Positions 43,655 through 53,531 of a DNA stretch of 64,000 nucleotides are shown here, piece by piece. Positions within the stretch are counted from its first letter, which is position 1. The number at the start of each line of letters is the position of its first letter. The stretch spans positions 2,737,501 to 2,801,500 of the forward strand of contig NZ_CP127162.1 in the NCBI RefSeq assembly GCF_030263935.1, written 5' to 3'. The notes under the pieces were generated by a model that saw only the letters and a list, made by a program, of their open reading frames with translations, was not told where the DNA came from and ran no database searches. Source of the DNA: Paenibacillus polygoni. Its GTDB lineage: Bacteria > Bacillota > Bacilli > Paenibacillales > Paenibacillaceae. The position numbers and the translations under genes were made by a program.

Positions 43655-46219
43655 ATGCATTCATGTTATACAAACAATCAGATGAAATGGAAGTTAAGAG
43701 GAAGAGGTTCAAGAAAGATGATGACCGTCTTTTTGAGTTTTTCGGTAGCGCTTTCATTCACAGGATTGCAGCCTTTTGGTCTTGATTCTGTACAGGCAGC
43801 GGAAGGAAGTCAGTTCAAAGGAGCGCTGATCCCCGCTTTTCCTGGTGCAGAAGGCGGCGGAGCTTACACCAGCGGCGGTCGTGGCGGCGATGTATACATT
43901 GTTACGAACCTTGAGGATTATGGTGAAAAAGAAAAGCCCATTGAAGGATCGCTTCGATATGGGATTCAATCTACTCCGAAAGAAGGACGTACGATTGTTT
44001 TCAACGTCTCCGGTACCATTGAACTAAAAGGCACCCTTCGTTTTAAAAACATTAAAAACCTGACCATTGCGGGTCAAACAGCACCTGGCAATGGAATTAC
44101 CATTGCGGGCTGGGATACGAATATCAGCGATTCCGAAAACATTATCATCAGGTATCTCTCCTTCCGACCAGGTGCAACCAATGTCTATAATGGCAGTGAT
44201 TCAATGGATGCCCTATGGGGAAGAGACAACAACTATTTTATCATTGATCACTCCTCCTTCAGTTGGAACACAGATGAGACCCTGTCTACTTACAGAGGTG
44301 AGAACGGAACCATTCAGTGGTCAATTATTTCAGAGAGTCTGACGCTGTCTGGGCACTCGAAAGGTCGGCATGGCTACGGCGGTATTGCCGGCGGAGATAA
44401 AACAACCTTCCATCATAATCTGTACGCAAATCACACTTCGCGGAATCCAAGACTCGGCGGAGGTTATGCTGGTGCGGCCAACGCAGATCATGTTGCTGTC
44501 GTTCAATTCTCTAACAACGTCATCTATAACTGGGGATTTAATACGACATATGGCGGCGGCTTTACCTATACTAATTTTATGAACAACGTTGAGATTGCAG
44601 GCCCAGGCACCAGAGATAATGTAAAAGACCGCGTCCTCGATGCTGGCGAATCTAAAAAAATAGGCGGTTTCTACATCGCAGGCAATCAGATTAATAATAA
44701 ACCAACGGGAATACTTGACCCTTCTTCAAAACATATCCGAAACTCAGGTGATGTCGAAGGTGATACAAAGACGACATATGCCGTTACACCTTATCTATCC
44801 GCAGATAGTACGGGCGTAAATCACGGAATTACGAATCAAGCTTTTGATGATTATGTACAAAATGGTGTGAAAATAGCGAATGGTAAATTACTTGATGCAA
44901 TCTTACAGCAAGCAGGAGCCACCTATCCTCGGCGTGACGCAATTGATGCAAGAATTGTAGCTGAAGTAGAAAAAGGGTTAGGTAGATATATCAACACAGA
45001 ACATGAGGTTGGAGGCTATGTCTCTCCTTTTGGCGTGATTGAAGAACAGCATCCTGCAACTTATGACACAAATCAAAACGGGATTGAGGATGATTGGGAA
45101 AAGAAAAACAAGATTTGGGATACCGTAGATGCATACAAGACGGTGACAGACCAAGGTTATACCTGGCTTGAACTCTACATCAATAGTCTAGTCGATATGA
45201 ACCATGTAGCAGAGAATCCTGAAGCCAAACTGACAAAACCAGATAATAATACACAATTGAAAGTAGGAGAAGACCTCTCCGTAAAAATCAAAGCGGACTC
45301 CAAATTCGGACATACCATTAGTAAGGTTGCTGTATACAATGGTTCAGAGTATCTTGGCGATGCGGTGAAGAAAGGGAATAACTACGAGTATACAATTAAA
45401 GATCTTGCGGATGCTTCGTATTATATCTCGGCAAGAGTTACGGATTCGAAAGGAAATACAGCGCAAACTACCGCTGCTAATATTCATGTAAATGCGCCTT
45501 CTCACTCTCTTGCTAGTGAAGGTTTTAAATCTGATGATGTTGGATCTCCTGATCTTAAGGGTACTGCAAGTATGACAGATGGAGTATTCACCGTGAAAGG
45601 TAACGGGAAGCTCGGGATGAGTGAAGGCAGCACGAAGCAATCACGTGAGAATGATGCAGATAAAGACGACTTCCATTTCGTATATAAGGAATTATCAGGT
45701 GATATGGAGATTACCGCAAAGCTTGCGGAGATTGGTTCTGTAGACAATCATGCTTTTACCGGATTGATGATTCGAGATGATTTGAAAAAGGATAGCGCTA
45801 CTGCTGCTCTAGGACTGTCTGCTGTAAAATTATCGAAAGATTATAGCTGGTCTGCCTATCTAGCAGGAAGAAACAGTAAGGGTGCGGACTTCGACCGATT
45901 AACCGAAACGCTCGACAGCCCATCTGCAGCACAAGAAGCAGGAATTCAGCTCCTTCCTGACATTGCATTTAAACTGAATGGTGTGGAACAAGGATACTGG
46001 CTGAAACTTGGACGTAGCGGCGATACCTTCTATGCTTATGGTTCTCCAGACGGCAGCAACTGGACAAAAATCGGCGAGAAAACGATCGCGATGCGAGATT
46101 CTGTATTTGTTGGCATGGCTGTAGACAGCAATGATGTAGCGAATGATATTGAACAGTTGAACTATGCGAAGTTCTCCCATGTGAGCGTTAAGGATAGCTT
46201 TGATCCATTAGGTGAGTAA
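43655..46219 (+). CDS. Secreted multidomain pectate lyase
   Basis: The frame gives 854 residues: a signal peptide (to about 49), a right-handed beta-helix pectate lyase domain (about 58-450, GGRGGDVYIVTNL, TIAGQTAPGNGITI, IIDHSSFSWN, SRNPRLGG), an EF-hand-like DTNQNGIEDDWE (471-482), an Ig-like domain (about 520-615), and a C-terminal DUF1349/LamG-like beta domain (about 620-845). It should cleave homogalacturonan outside the cell; PL1-type or a close relative is my best reading. The start is uncertain: ATG 43655 and ATG 43682 both lack a ribosome site, while GGAGGG at 43621 suits a TTG in another frame. Confidence 0.85.
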   Translation: MHSCYTNNQMKWKLRGRGSRKMMTVFLSFSVALSFTGLQPFGLDSVQAAEGSQFKGALIPAFPGAEGGGAYTSGGRGGDVYIVTNLEDYGEKEKPIEGSLRYGIQSTPKEGRTIVFNVSGTIELKGTLRFKNIKNLTIAGQTAPGNGITIAGWDTNISDSENIIIRYLSFRPGATNVYNGSDSMDALWGRDNNYFIIDHSSFSWNTDETLSTYRGENGTIQWSIISESLTLSGHSKGRHGYGGIAGGDKTTFHHNLYANHTSRNPRLGGGYAGAANADHVAVVQFSNNVIYNWGFNTTYGGGFTYTNFMNNVEIAGPGTRDNVKDRVLDAGESKKIGGFYIAGNQINNKPTGILDPSSKHIRNSGDVEGDTKTTYAVTPYLSADSTGVNHGITNQAFDDYVQNGVKIANGKLLDAILQQAGATYPRRDAIDARIVAEVEKGLGRYINTEHEVGGYVSPFGVIEEQHPATYDTNQNGIEDDWEKKNKIWDTVDAYKTVTDQGYTWLELYINSLVDMNHVAENPEAKLTKPDNNTQLKVGEDLSVKIKADSKFGHTISKVAVYNGSEYLGDAVKKGNNYEYTIKDLADASYYISARVTDSKGNTAQTTAANIHVNAPSHSLASEGFKSDDVGSPDLKGTASMTDGVFTVKGNGKLGMSEGSTKQSRENDADKDDFHFVYKELSGDMEITAKLAEIGSVDNHAFTGLMIRDDLKKDSATAALGLSAVKLSKDYSWSAYLAGRNSKGADFDRLTETLDSPSAAQEAGIQLLPDIAFKLNGVEQGYWLKLGRSGDTFYAYGSPDGSNWTKIGEKTIAMRDSVFVGMAVDSNDVANDIEQLNYAKFSHVSVKDSFDPLGE

Positions 46220-46264
46220 ACTGCAGTCACATGTGGTGAGTAGAGTTTGAATAGTAAGATTACT

Positions 46265-46297
46265 ATATGGGGGATGGTCAAAATCCCCCATATTTTT
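46265..46297 (+). terminator. Terminator of the multidomain pectate lyase
   Basis: A perfect stem ATATGGGGGAT / ATCCCCCATAT with a 7-base loop is followed by TTTTTG. It lies 45 bases past the stop. Confidence 0.92.
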
Positions 46298-46378
46298 GTG
46301 TATGGGGGATCAAAATATGCTTGATTACCTGAACATATTTATTCATCCAGCAGGCTATGCTTCTTTTAAAAGTAAGGT

Positions 46379-46687
46379 TTACCCTTCAACCACATCAGCA
46401 CGAAGATCTGATGAAATTTCTAGCATTTTAGGAATGACTGCTTCGTTTGCAACGGCTACGTAGATGTCTCCCATGTAAAGTCGGAACGGAATTTCAAGAT
46501 TCTCATATTTCCACATGAAGAAATCACCTTTAATTGACATGGTGCTCTCTGTGCCTTTTACGGTAAAAACTTCCGTGTAGGTAAAATCGGGTTTGGTTGC
46601 AAAGTATTCTTTGCACTCTTCCAACGTAATAGCTTGTTCTGTGATGTTTTCTTGCATCGATCGTGTTATACGAAAACGCTGGTTCAT
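46379..46687 (-). CDS. Small protein of unknown function
   Basis: A 102-residue soluble protein with mixed alpha/beta character and no signal peptide or membrane segment. GGGGG lies 7 bases before the ATG, which supports expression. No family recognised. It stands alone between the pectate lyase terminator and the rhamnulose aldolase gene. Confidence 0.7.
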   Translation of the reverse strand: MNQRFRITRSMQENITEQAITLEECKEYFATKPDFTYTEVFTVKGTESTMSIKGDFFMWKYENLEIPFRLYMGDIYVAVANEAVIPKMLEISSDLRADVVEG

Positions 46688-46845
46688 TGATATGCCCCCT
46701 ATATCGACTCACTAAAAAATCTCTATATTTTTTACATCGAAACCTATTTTCTCATTCCCCAAACTTTCTGTCAAAGAAAGTCCAGCTTATCTTGTCTCAT
46801 TACATAAGAAAAGCCCTATCCTACTGGATAGAAGCTTTGAATTAA

Positions 46846-47700
46846 TTAATTTAAGATTCCAGGACGTGGTACAACTCCAAATTCCTCTGCAAGCTCGATT
46901 AACTCTTTGTTTGTTATTCTTTGCTTAATTTCGTGGTGTGCAATTAACATATAGATCTGAGCTGCTTTTTCAATCGTTTCGATCAGCCCTAACGCATCGT
47001 CAATAGAATTGCCAGTACCAAAGATACCATGATGCGGCCATAACACAGCACGGTGTTCTGCCATTTTGAGTGCGGTCTCTCGTCCAATCTCACTAGAACC
47101 CGGTACCATCCAAGGGATAATTCCGATCCCGTCAGGAAAAACAACAATACATTCGGTGCACATTTCCCATAGAGTTCTCGTAAACTTATCCTCATCTAAT
47201 TCATGAATAAAAGTCATCGCTATCACATTTGTCGCATGATTATGTATGACTACACGATGATTAGGATCAATTTTTATCCTTTCGATATGACTCATGAAGT
47301 GGGCAGCCAGCTCGCTTGTTGGCTTCGCATCATCTGGTAATCCCCAAAGAAGCTCCAGGGTCTCCCCATCCTCAGATATACGAATCACACCGAGATTAGC
47401 TTCTGGATCATCAATAATGTTTTTAAAATATTTCCCGGAACCCGTTACGATAAAGTACTTTCCTGCTAGTTCGTTAACTGGAAAAGCAGGCTTAAATGTA
47501 CGGATTACTCGTTCAATATCCATATAGGCAGCCACTTCTGATTCATCAAGAAGATAGCTGACATTGCCTCCATTTCGTTCGTCCCAGCCAAATCTCCACA
47601 TATGCTGTGTTGCTTCCGCCATCACTCTAACAAAGGGTATATCAAGTGCTGGAACATTCCCCTTCATCCATCCATGAGTCGTACTCATCTTCGTCACCAC
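46846..47700 (-). CDS. rhaD: Rhamnulose-1-phosphate aldolase
   Basis: A 284-residue class II aldolase that splits L-rhamnulose 1-phosphate into dihydroxyacetone phosphate and L-lactaldehyde. Visible features: [13 protein letters not shown] (39-51), phosphate-binding TGSGKYF (86-92), TSELAAH, the zinc ligands HNH (153-155), and a third His in WPHHG (about 224). The start is one of two adjacent GTG codons (47700 or 47697) behind AAGGA. Other rhamnose genes are absent nearby, so it is a solitary copy. It fits use of rhamnose from rhamnogalacturonan. Confidence 0.92.
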   Translation of the reverse strand: MVTKMSTTHGWMKGNVPALDIPFVRVMAEATQHMWRFGWDERNGGNVSYLLDESEVAAYMDIERVIRTFKPAFPVNELAGKYFIVTGSGKYFKNIIDDPEANLGVIRISEDGETLELLWGLPDDAKPTSELAAHFMSHIERIKIDPNHRVVIHNHATNVIAMTFIHELDEDKFTRTLWEMCTECIVVFPDGIGIIPWMVPGSSEIGRETALKMAEHRAVLWPHHGIFGTGNSIDDALGLIETIEKAAQIYMLIAHHEIKQRITNKELIELAEEFGVVPRPGILN

Positions 47701-47837
47701 AATCCTTTCTAATATAAGTAAACATTACAATAGATCTTGTGAGACATTAAAAACAATTCGTTGGGTTTGACTCTTAGATTACTGAAATCCATCTTTTTAC
47801 CATTTATCATATCTGTTATTTTCTTTGAAGTCCACAT

Positions 47838-47882
47838 AAACAAAGATACACCATATGAGATCCATAAGGTGTATCTTTGTTT
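47838..47882 (-). terminator. Terminator after the phosphotransferase gene
   Basis: AAACAAAGATACACC pairs perfectly with GGTGTATCTTTGTTT across a 15-base loop. It lies 81 bases past the stop of the minus-strand kinase gene. Confidence 0.8.
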
Positions 47883-47962
47883 ACAATGGGTGCGCTAAAA
47901 TGAAAGATATTATTTTATAGTTAAGGTTAGCCGCGATATTGCCTCTGTTTAGTTAAAAGCTG

Positions 47963-48976
47963 CTAGCTAGAAATCTCCAGTGGTACGAATAAAAATGATG
48001 AACCGCTTATATAAGCTTTTAATATGGCTTCCGCATAAGGTTGTTCTTCAATTAACCCATCCCACTCGGCAGAATTCTTCGCGTGAAAACTATATGCTTC
48101 AATGAGTGCCATAATGAAGAAAGCTTCCAGCTTCGGTATGTATTCATTTTCCAATTGTCTAATTCTCTCATACCCTTTCATAAAAAGAACTCGTTGCGGA
48201 GGGAATAGTCCAAGAATGGACTGAGCTATATCGTATAAGTGATAACCGAACCCGCACCTGCCAAAATCAATTGGATAAGGTTCACCTTCTAAGAACACGA
48301 TGTTACCATTATGTAAGTCAGCATGAATCATCCCATAGTCATGTTCGTTACTTGTAAGTGTTTTAAGTCGTTCTTTCACTTTCTGAGCAGCCAGTGAATA
48401 CAACTCTATTGCTTCATCTGATATAAAATGCCTGTGATTGAGTTCTAGATGAGCCCAATCTCTCTCAAAAGTATGGATACCCCAAGAAGGACGTGAAAAG
48501 TCAGTGGATGGGCTAAAATCAGTGCTTGCTTCGTGAAGATGTGCCATCAATTCCCCCATCTTTTGTATCGTCTCTTCTGTATGCTCCCCCTTCTCTACAC
48601 GCTCACCTTCGACCCAAGTTAATAAAGTGGCATAGTACTGCTTTCCGTCATCTGTGTATGCAGTGGTAACTAAAGAGCCCTCCCTATTCCGCATGGCAAC
48701 AGGCAGAGTTATGCCCTTACTTTTCATCGCTGTAGTCCATTCTAGTTCAGAGCTGATCTCTTTCGGATTTTTGCCTGCCGAATGAATACGGAGTAAAAAC
48801 GATTCCCCCTGGTCAGCAGCAATTCGAAAAGTGACATGCTCCGATATTTGGATGAAGTGAATTGAATTCCAGTTAATCTCGTATTTTTGTAGTGCATAGA
48901 GAGCAGCTTGCTTGGTTTGTTTTAGCGTATCTTTCCGATTGATCTCGGTATCCATCTGAAATCCCTTAGCCATCAT
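47963..48976 (-). CDS. APH/HSK2-type phosphotransferase
   Basis: A 337-residue kinase-fold protein with catalytic loop IHADLHNGNIVF (about 217-228) and metal site PIDFGRCGFGYHLYD (about 235-249). GGAG lies 4 bases before two consecutive ATG codons. This is the third kinase of this superfamily in the window. No resistance context is seen. The substrate is unknown. Confidence 0.85.
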   Translation of the reverse strand: MMAKGFQMDTEINRKDTLKQTKQAALYALQKYEINWNSIHFIQISEHVTFRIAADQGESFLLRIHSAGKNPKEISSELEWTTAMKSKGITLPVAMRNREGSLVTTAYTDDGKQYYATLLTWVEGERVEKGEHTEETIQKMGELMAHLHEASTDFSPSTDFSRPSWGIHTFERDWAHLELNHRHFISDEAIELYSLAAQKVKERLKTLTSNEHDYGMIHADLHNGNIVFLEGEPYPIDFGRCGFGYHLYDIAQSILGLFPPQRVLFMKGYERIRQLENEYIPKLEAFFIMALIEAYSFHAKNSAEWDGLIEEQPYAEAILKAYISGSSFLFVPLEISS

Positions 48977-49094
48977 CGTGCTCCTTTATCTGAAGATATC
49001 TTTAGGTTATTATAATTGGCCCGTACAAAGCTTAGAGAGATAATTAATTTTTTAAGCTGATTTTTACTAAGAATGAACGATTGTTCCTTAATCG

Positions 49095-49116
49095 AAAAAA
49101 GCCGCCAACTGGCGAC
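49095..49116 (-). terminator. Terminator after murE
   Basis: On the minus strand GTCGCCA / TGGCGGC forms a tight 7-base-pair stem followed by six T. It lies 57 bases past the murE stop. Confidence 0.85.
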
Positions 49117-49172
49117 CTCTTCTATATAAAGGACTTTTAAAACGGTACTTCGCCAATCTCAACGTTAGTAAC

Positions 49173-50675
49173 TTAGTGCTTGAATTTCATTCGAAAGATC
49201 GCTTCTTTTGCCTCTTTCCGATCATCAAAGTGTATCGTGTGATCTTTTACAATTTGGTAAGTTTCATGGCCTTTTCCTGCAATCAATATAATATCGCCTG
49301 GCCTCACTAAGCTGATTGCTCGCTCAATTGCTAATTTTCGATCCGTGATGAGTTCGTATTGACCTGTGAAGTCACCACAGTCCAGCACCCCTTGTTCAAT
49401 ATCAAGCAGAATCTGATCAGGATCTTCAGAACGTGGATTATCGGATGTCAGGATAACCACGTCGCTATATTTCGCTGCCAGCTTACCCATGATGGGGCGT
49501 TTCTTTTTATCCCGGTCTCCACCGCAACCAAATACAGTTATGATCTTGCGATCAGCAAATTCGCGTAATGTGGTAAGGGCATTTTCAAGACCATCCGGTG
49601 TATGAGCATAATCAACCAGTACAAGAAAATCTTGACCGGCATGAATAATTTCCATTCGCCCAGCAACACTTTGCAGTGATAATAACCCGCGTTTTATGTT
49701 TTCTAGTGATATCCCCTCAACTATTGCCGAGCTGATGGCTGCAAGTGCGTTATATACATTAAATTTTCCAACTAGATTAAGTTCCATAATCTCCGTGCCT
49801 ATAGATGTTCTGACGGTGAACTTTGTACCTTTTGAAGTAAGCTGAATGTCTTCTGCCATCACATCGGCGTGGCTCTCTATTCCGTACGTAACAACTTGTG
49901 CCGGTGTCACTCCTCTAAAATAATGACTCGATTCCTCATCTTCATTCAGTATTGCATATTTCTTCTTTAGAGGGTCTGCTGAAAAAGAGTTCCCCATTCG
50001 TGAGAATAACAATCCTTTAGCAGCCATGTATTCTTCCATCGTTCCGTGATAATCCAAGTGATCCTGCGAGACATTGGTAAGTACAGCGGTTCTAAAATCA
50101 CACCCCAAAACACGTCCCATATGTAAACCTTGTGATGAAACTTCCATGACACAAAAATCGACGGACTGATCTCTCATTTTGCGAAGATTATATTGTAAAC
50201 GATTCGGTTCCTGCGTGTTTATATCTGTTTCAAACCATTCAGACCCTATTTTTGTTCCGATATTCCCCATCAGTCCTGTTCGGTACCCTGCTTCCGTGAG
50301 AATCGATTCCAGCATATAACTCGTTGTCGTTTTTCCGTTGGTTCCTGTAATTCCAATCAATTTCAGCTCCGTACTTGGATAACCGTAAAAATGATTCGCT
50401 GTAACCGCCAGAGCATACCTTGCATCGGATACTTGTACCGTTGGAACACTTACTTTCACATCCCGTTCGACAATGACAGCAGCAGCCCCCGCTTCCACCG
50501 CTTTATCAATAAACAGATGTCGATCCTCCTGAAGTCCATTTACACCAGGTATACAAACAAAAATGTCCCCTGGCTTCAGAGTTTGCGAATGGATGCTGAC
50601 CCCTGATACTTCCACATTTGTATCCCCATTTATGTGTTTCACGTGAAGCTGATTGATGAGTTCTTGTAACTTCAA
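49173..50675 (-). CDS. murE: UDP-MurNAc-L-Ala-D-Glu:meso-diaminopimelate ligase (MurE), solitary copy
   Basis: A 500-residue Mur ligase with substrate-binding N-terminal domain (about 1-98), ATP loop TGTNGKTTT (110-118), central domain with the carbamoyl-lysine candidate Lys220, and C-terminal domain with DNPR (412-415), the motif that selects meso-diaminopimelate. GHETYQ also fits. It adds the third residue to the peptidoglycan stem peptide in the cytoplasm. murE normally sits in the division/cell-wall cluster. Here it is alone, so it is probably a second copy, perhaps for special conditions. Confidence 0.9.
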   Translation of the reverse strand: MKLQELINQLHVKHINGDTNVEVSGVSIHSQTLKPGDIFVCIPGVNGLQEDRHLFIDKAVEAGAAAVIVERDVKVSVPTVQVSDARYALAVTANHFYGYPSTELKLIGITGTNGKTTTSYMLESILTEAGYRTGLMGNIGTKIGSEWFETDINTQEPNRLQYNLRKMRDQSVDFCVMEVSSQGLHMGRVLGCDFRTAVLTNVSQDHLDYHGTMEEYMAAKGLLFSRMGNSFSADPLKKKYAILNEDEESSHYFRGVTPAQVVTYGIESHADVMAEDIQLTSKGTKFTVRTSIGTEIMELNLVGKFNVYNALAAISSAIVEGISLENIKRGLLSLQSVAGRMEIIHAGQDFLVLVDYAHTPDGLENALTTLREFADRKIITVFGCGGDRDKKKRPIMGKLAAKYSDVVILTSDNPRSEDPDQILLDIEQGVLDCGDFTGQYELITDRKLAIERAISLVRPGDIILIAGKGHETYQIVKDHTIHFDDRKEAKEAIFRMKFKH

Positions 50676-50753
50676 GGTTACTCCCCCTACAATTTAGCTT
50701 TTAACTTATTGTACAGATGAATGATGAGCATTAGAATCCAGTCGATCATACTT

Positions 50754-50900
50754 TGAACTACCACTAGGCTGAAGCCATAGTGGATTCTTAGGTAAAAGAC
50801 TCTAACGAACCTTAATTTACTAAGCTATCCCCATAGTTCCTATGGTTAGAAGCCTTGTCGCTTCATTTTTCAGATTTTGTCCTGCGTTAATATCTCTATC
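50754..50900 (-). ncRNA. Candidate omega (re)RNA at the tnpB 3' end
   Basis: In TnpB systems the guide RNA covers the last part of tnpB and runs through the element's end hairpin into flanking DNA. The hairpin at 50761-50783 with AAGAATCC before it and GTAGTTCAA after it has that layout. The guide would be read from DNA just left of about 50754. Limits are guessed from the family, not measured. Confidence 0.35.
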
Positions 50901-51971
50901 GTGGTAAGTGCCACAAGAAGGGCATTCCCATATACGAAGATTGAGATTCTTAACGTCTTTGTTTTTATAGCCGCAACACGAACACAATTGAGAACTAGCG
51001 AATGTTTTAGACACAACAACTAATTGTTTGCCATACCATTTTGCCTTGTACTCCAACATTGTTCTGAACTGTGACCACGATGCTTCACTAATCGCTTTAG
51101 CTAAATTATGATTTTTTAGCATGTTTACCACTTGCAAATCTTCAATACCAATGACATCGTGATTTTTGATGATTTCAGTAGAGACTTTTTGTAAGTAGTC
51201 TATTCTCGCTTTCTTTATTTTTTCATGCATAAGTGCTACTTTGCGTTTTTGCTTTTGATAATTTTTTGCTTCATCCACTTTACATTTTCGTTTAAGTGCT
51301 AATTCTTGTCGTCTAGAAAGAACTCGTTGTGCATCAGCTAATTTTTTTTCTAGTTTACGAAACCATTTAGGATTACCAAATACTCTTCCAGTTGAAAGGA
51401 TTGCAAAATCTTTTAATCCAACATCAATCCCAACAGAAGAGCCTGTTTTTTCTAATGGATGCACTTCTATCTCAACAAGGATAGATACAAAATACTTACC
51501 ACTTGGATTACGTCTAATTGTAGCGTTAAGAATACGTCCTTCAACCTCACGACTTTTGGCAAAGCGAACAAAACCAAGTTTAGGTAATTTGATTTTGTTT
51601 TCGACAATGCCAATATTGCCGTTCGTATGCTTAGTTGTATAGGACTGAACTTTATTCTTTTTAGACTTAAATCGAGGTGCTTGATTTTGTTTCTTAAAGA
51701 ATCGAGTATATGAGTCAGCAAGGCTTTTAAGTGATGATTGCATGGCGATACTGTCAACTTCCCTTATCCAAACCAATTCTTTCTTTAGTTCTGTTAATTG
51801 AGAAGAACATGTATTGTAATTTAATCCTTTGCCTGTTTCCCTGTAAGCTTCGTTCCATTTTGCTAAAAAGCGATTGAATACAAAACGTGAACATCCGATT
51901 GTTTTTGCAATTAAGATTTCTTGGTTTTTGTTTGGATAGATACGAAATTTGTATGCTTTATTGACCAACAT
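50820..51971 (-). CDS. tnpB: TnpB RNA-guided endonuclease
   Basis: A 383-residue protein with the complete RuvC-like triad: Asp183 in GIDVG, Glu277 in GIEDLQ and Asp360 in [11 protein letters not shown] four-cysteine zinc knuckle is present (Cys330, Cys333, Cys350, Cys353). The N-terminal KAYKFRIYP is the family opening. ISDra2 TnpB, a proven RNA-guided nuclease, has a similar size and spacing. The ribosome site is AGGAGG before ATG. The frame is uninterrupted. Confidence 0.92.
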   Translation of the reverse strand: MLVNKAYKFRIYPNKNQEILIAKTIGCSRFVFNRFLAKWNEAYRETGKGLNYNTCSSQLTELKKELVWIREVDSIAMQSSLKSLADSYTRFFKKQNQAPRFKSKKNKVQSYTTKHTNGNIGIVENKIKLPKLGFVRFAKSREVEGRILNATIRRNPSGKYFVSILVEIEVHPLEKTGSSVGIDVGLKDFAILSTGRVFGNPKWFRKLEKKLADAQRVLSRRQELALKRKCKVDEAKNYQKQKRKVALMHEKIKKARIDYLQKVSTEIIKNHDVIGIEDLQVVNMLKNHNLAKAISEASWSQFRTMLEYKAKWYGKQLVVVSKTFASSQLCSCCGYKNKDVKNLNLRIWECPSCGTYHDRDINAGQNLKNEATRLLTIGTMGIA

Positions 51972-52186
51972 TGTTTCTCACCTCCTCTCCCAAATGGAGC
52001 GTCCTCCAAATCGTTAAGTTGCTAAAACAGCTCACAACATATCGAATATGGAAAAAGCATAACAATTATCTTTCTCAGCATTTTTGGAAAGAACGTACAT
52101 TTTGGAGCGATGGATATTTTGCTTGTAGCATTGGAAATGTTAGCAAGGAAATTATACAAAGGTACATTCAAACACAAGGTAGTTAA
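51965..52186 (+). pseudogene. tnpA: Truncated IS200-type transposase TnpA
   Basis: Only about 72 residues of the C-terminal half remain (SSPKWSVLQIVKLLK, then WSDGYFACSIG and EIIQRYIQTQG). The HUH metal-binding half, normally the first about 70 residues, is missing; the frame hits a stop just before 51965, right at the tnpB start. The catalytic Tyr-type YIQTQ is kept, but the protein cannot be active without HUH. Confidence 0.8.
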
Positions 52187-52438
52187 AAGGCTTACATCCC
52201 TCAACCTAAAGGTATAGGGGTTTTACGCCTTTCATATATAAAAAAAAGTAGCATGGCTAATGAAAAATTAAAAAGGCTTTGATGTGAACTCGCACTAAAT
52301 ATATTCGTGAACTCACTAAATGAGTAGAAAGACAGGAGTACTCACTTAGGCAGGCTCTCCTCTCTAATTGAAACATATGAGTTTCAATACTGAACTGAAT
52401 TTAGTAGAAAGAAAGTCCCAGCTTGATTAGCGCGTAAC

Positions 52439-53521
52439 CTATTCAATAATTGCACAAGCTTCTCGTACCATCTGATTGACGATTTCACCTGCAGACTGAT
52501 CAGCTGTTAACATTCTAGTTCCTTGTCCTGCCCATAACGACATATACTCAGGGTTATGAAGACGAGCAGAAGTATTTCTAATATCTCTAGTGAGTGTATT
52601 TTGTATAGGATAAGGAAGTGGTTCAACATCGCTAGCCTCAAATTGCTTTATGAATTCATTCTTTATCCCCCTGGCTGGTCTTCCGGAGAATGCTTTGGTA
52701 ATAACCGTGCTTTCCTCTGTACTTTCAAGCAGCGCATTTTTATAAACAGGATTAGCACCTGACTCAGAAGAGGTTAAGAATCGGGTTCCCATTTGGACTC
52801 CTTGGGCTCCTAAAGCTAATGCGGCGACAAGCCCTCTTCCATCCATAATTCCTCCTGCAGCAACGACTGGAATTTGAACTACGTCCACCATCTGTGGTAT
52901 AAGTGCCATTGTTCCAACATTTGCCCCAGAAGGATGATTATTGAGATGAAACGTCCCGCGGTGTCCTCCTGCTTCACTGCCCTGCGCCACAATTACGTCA
53001 CTGCCGCTTTGTTCCGCTTGGATCGCTTCTTCTACCGTTGTTACTGTGGTCATTACCTTCATACCTGCTGATTTCACGTGCTGCATTCGGGCTTTAGGAA
53101 GAACGGAAAACGTAGTGCTGATGATAGGAACGCTTTCCTCTAATAAAACAGTAAGTTGCTCATCGAAATAATCGGGTGTGTTCATATTTTTAGTAGATGG
53201 TATGGGGGCTCCAATACGACCTCGTATTTTGTTAAGCTCAAACTGCACTCTTTCCACATCTTTAGAAGGGTCTGGAACCTCATGTAAGAAAAGATTCACA
53301 GAAAAAGGGGCCTGTGTTTGCTGCTTTATTTTCTTAATCGCATTTCTCATTTCTTCAGGAGTCATGTATCCTGCACCAAGGGTCCCAAGCCCGCCTGCAT
53401 TAGAAACTGCGGATACTAGGTTCGCCATATTCGCTATCCCCGCCATTCCAGCAAGTACGATAGGATAACGAATGTTAAGAATGTTACACAAATTATTATC
53501 AAGTTGAATAGCCATAGTCAT
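52439..53521 (-). CDS. Nitronate monooxygenase
   Basis: A 360-residue FMN TIM-barrel protein of the NMO/2-nitropropane dioxygenase family: N-terminal YPIVLAGMAGIAN, AGGLGTLGAGYM (about 43-54), GSEAGGHRG (about 180-188), and the FMN phosphate loop VAAGGIMDGRGL. It oxidises alkyl nitronates, such as propionate 3-nitronate from plants. FabK-type enoyl reductases share the fold, but the HxGxxGG-like region favours NMO. The second ATG at 53515 has a better ribosome-site spacing. Confidence 0.87.
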   Translation of the reverse strand: MTMAIQLDNNLCNILNIRYPIVLAGMAGIANMANLVSAVSNAGGLGTLGAGYMTPEEMRNAIKKIKQQTQAPFSVNLFLHEVPDPSKDVERVQFELNKIRGRIGAPIPSTKNMNTPDYFDEQLTVLLEESVPIISTTFSVLPKARMQHVKSAGMKVMTTVTTVEEAIQAEQSGSDVIVAQGSEAGGHRGTFHLNNHPSGANVGTMALIPQMVDVVQIPVVAAGGIMDGRGLVAALALGAQGVQMGTRFLTSSESGANPVYKNALLESTEESTVITKAFSGRPARGIKNEFIKQFEASDVEPLPYPIQNTLTRDIRNTSARLHNPEYMSLWAGQGTRMLTADQSAGEIVNQMVREACAIIE

Positions 53522-53531
53522 CGTCCCTCGC

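Larger units (their letters stand above)
50753..52235. mobile_element. IS200/IS605-type element with intact tnpB and truncated tnpA
   Basis: The element has tnpB on the minus strand and the 3' half of tnpA on the plus strand. Its left end carries a hairpin (CCACTA-GGCT / AGCC-TAGTGG, 50761-50783), flanked by TTGAAC. Its right end carries a nested palindrome (AAAGGC / GCCTTT outside CCCT / AGGG, about 52187-52232). Subterminal hairpins instead of inverted repeats are the family hallmark. Exact ends are approximate. Confidence 0.75.
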
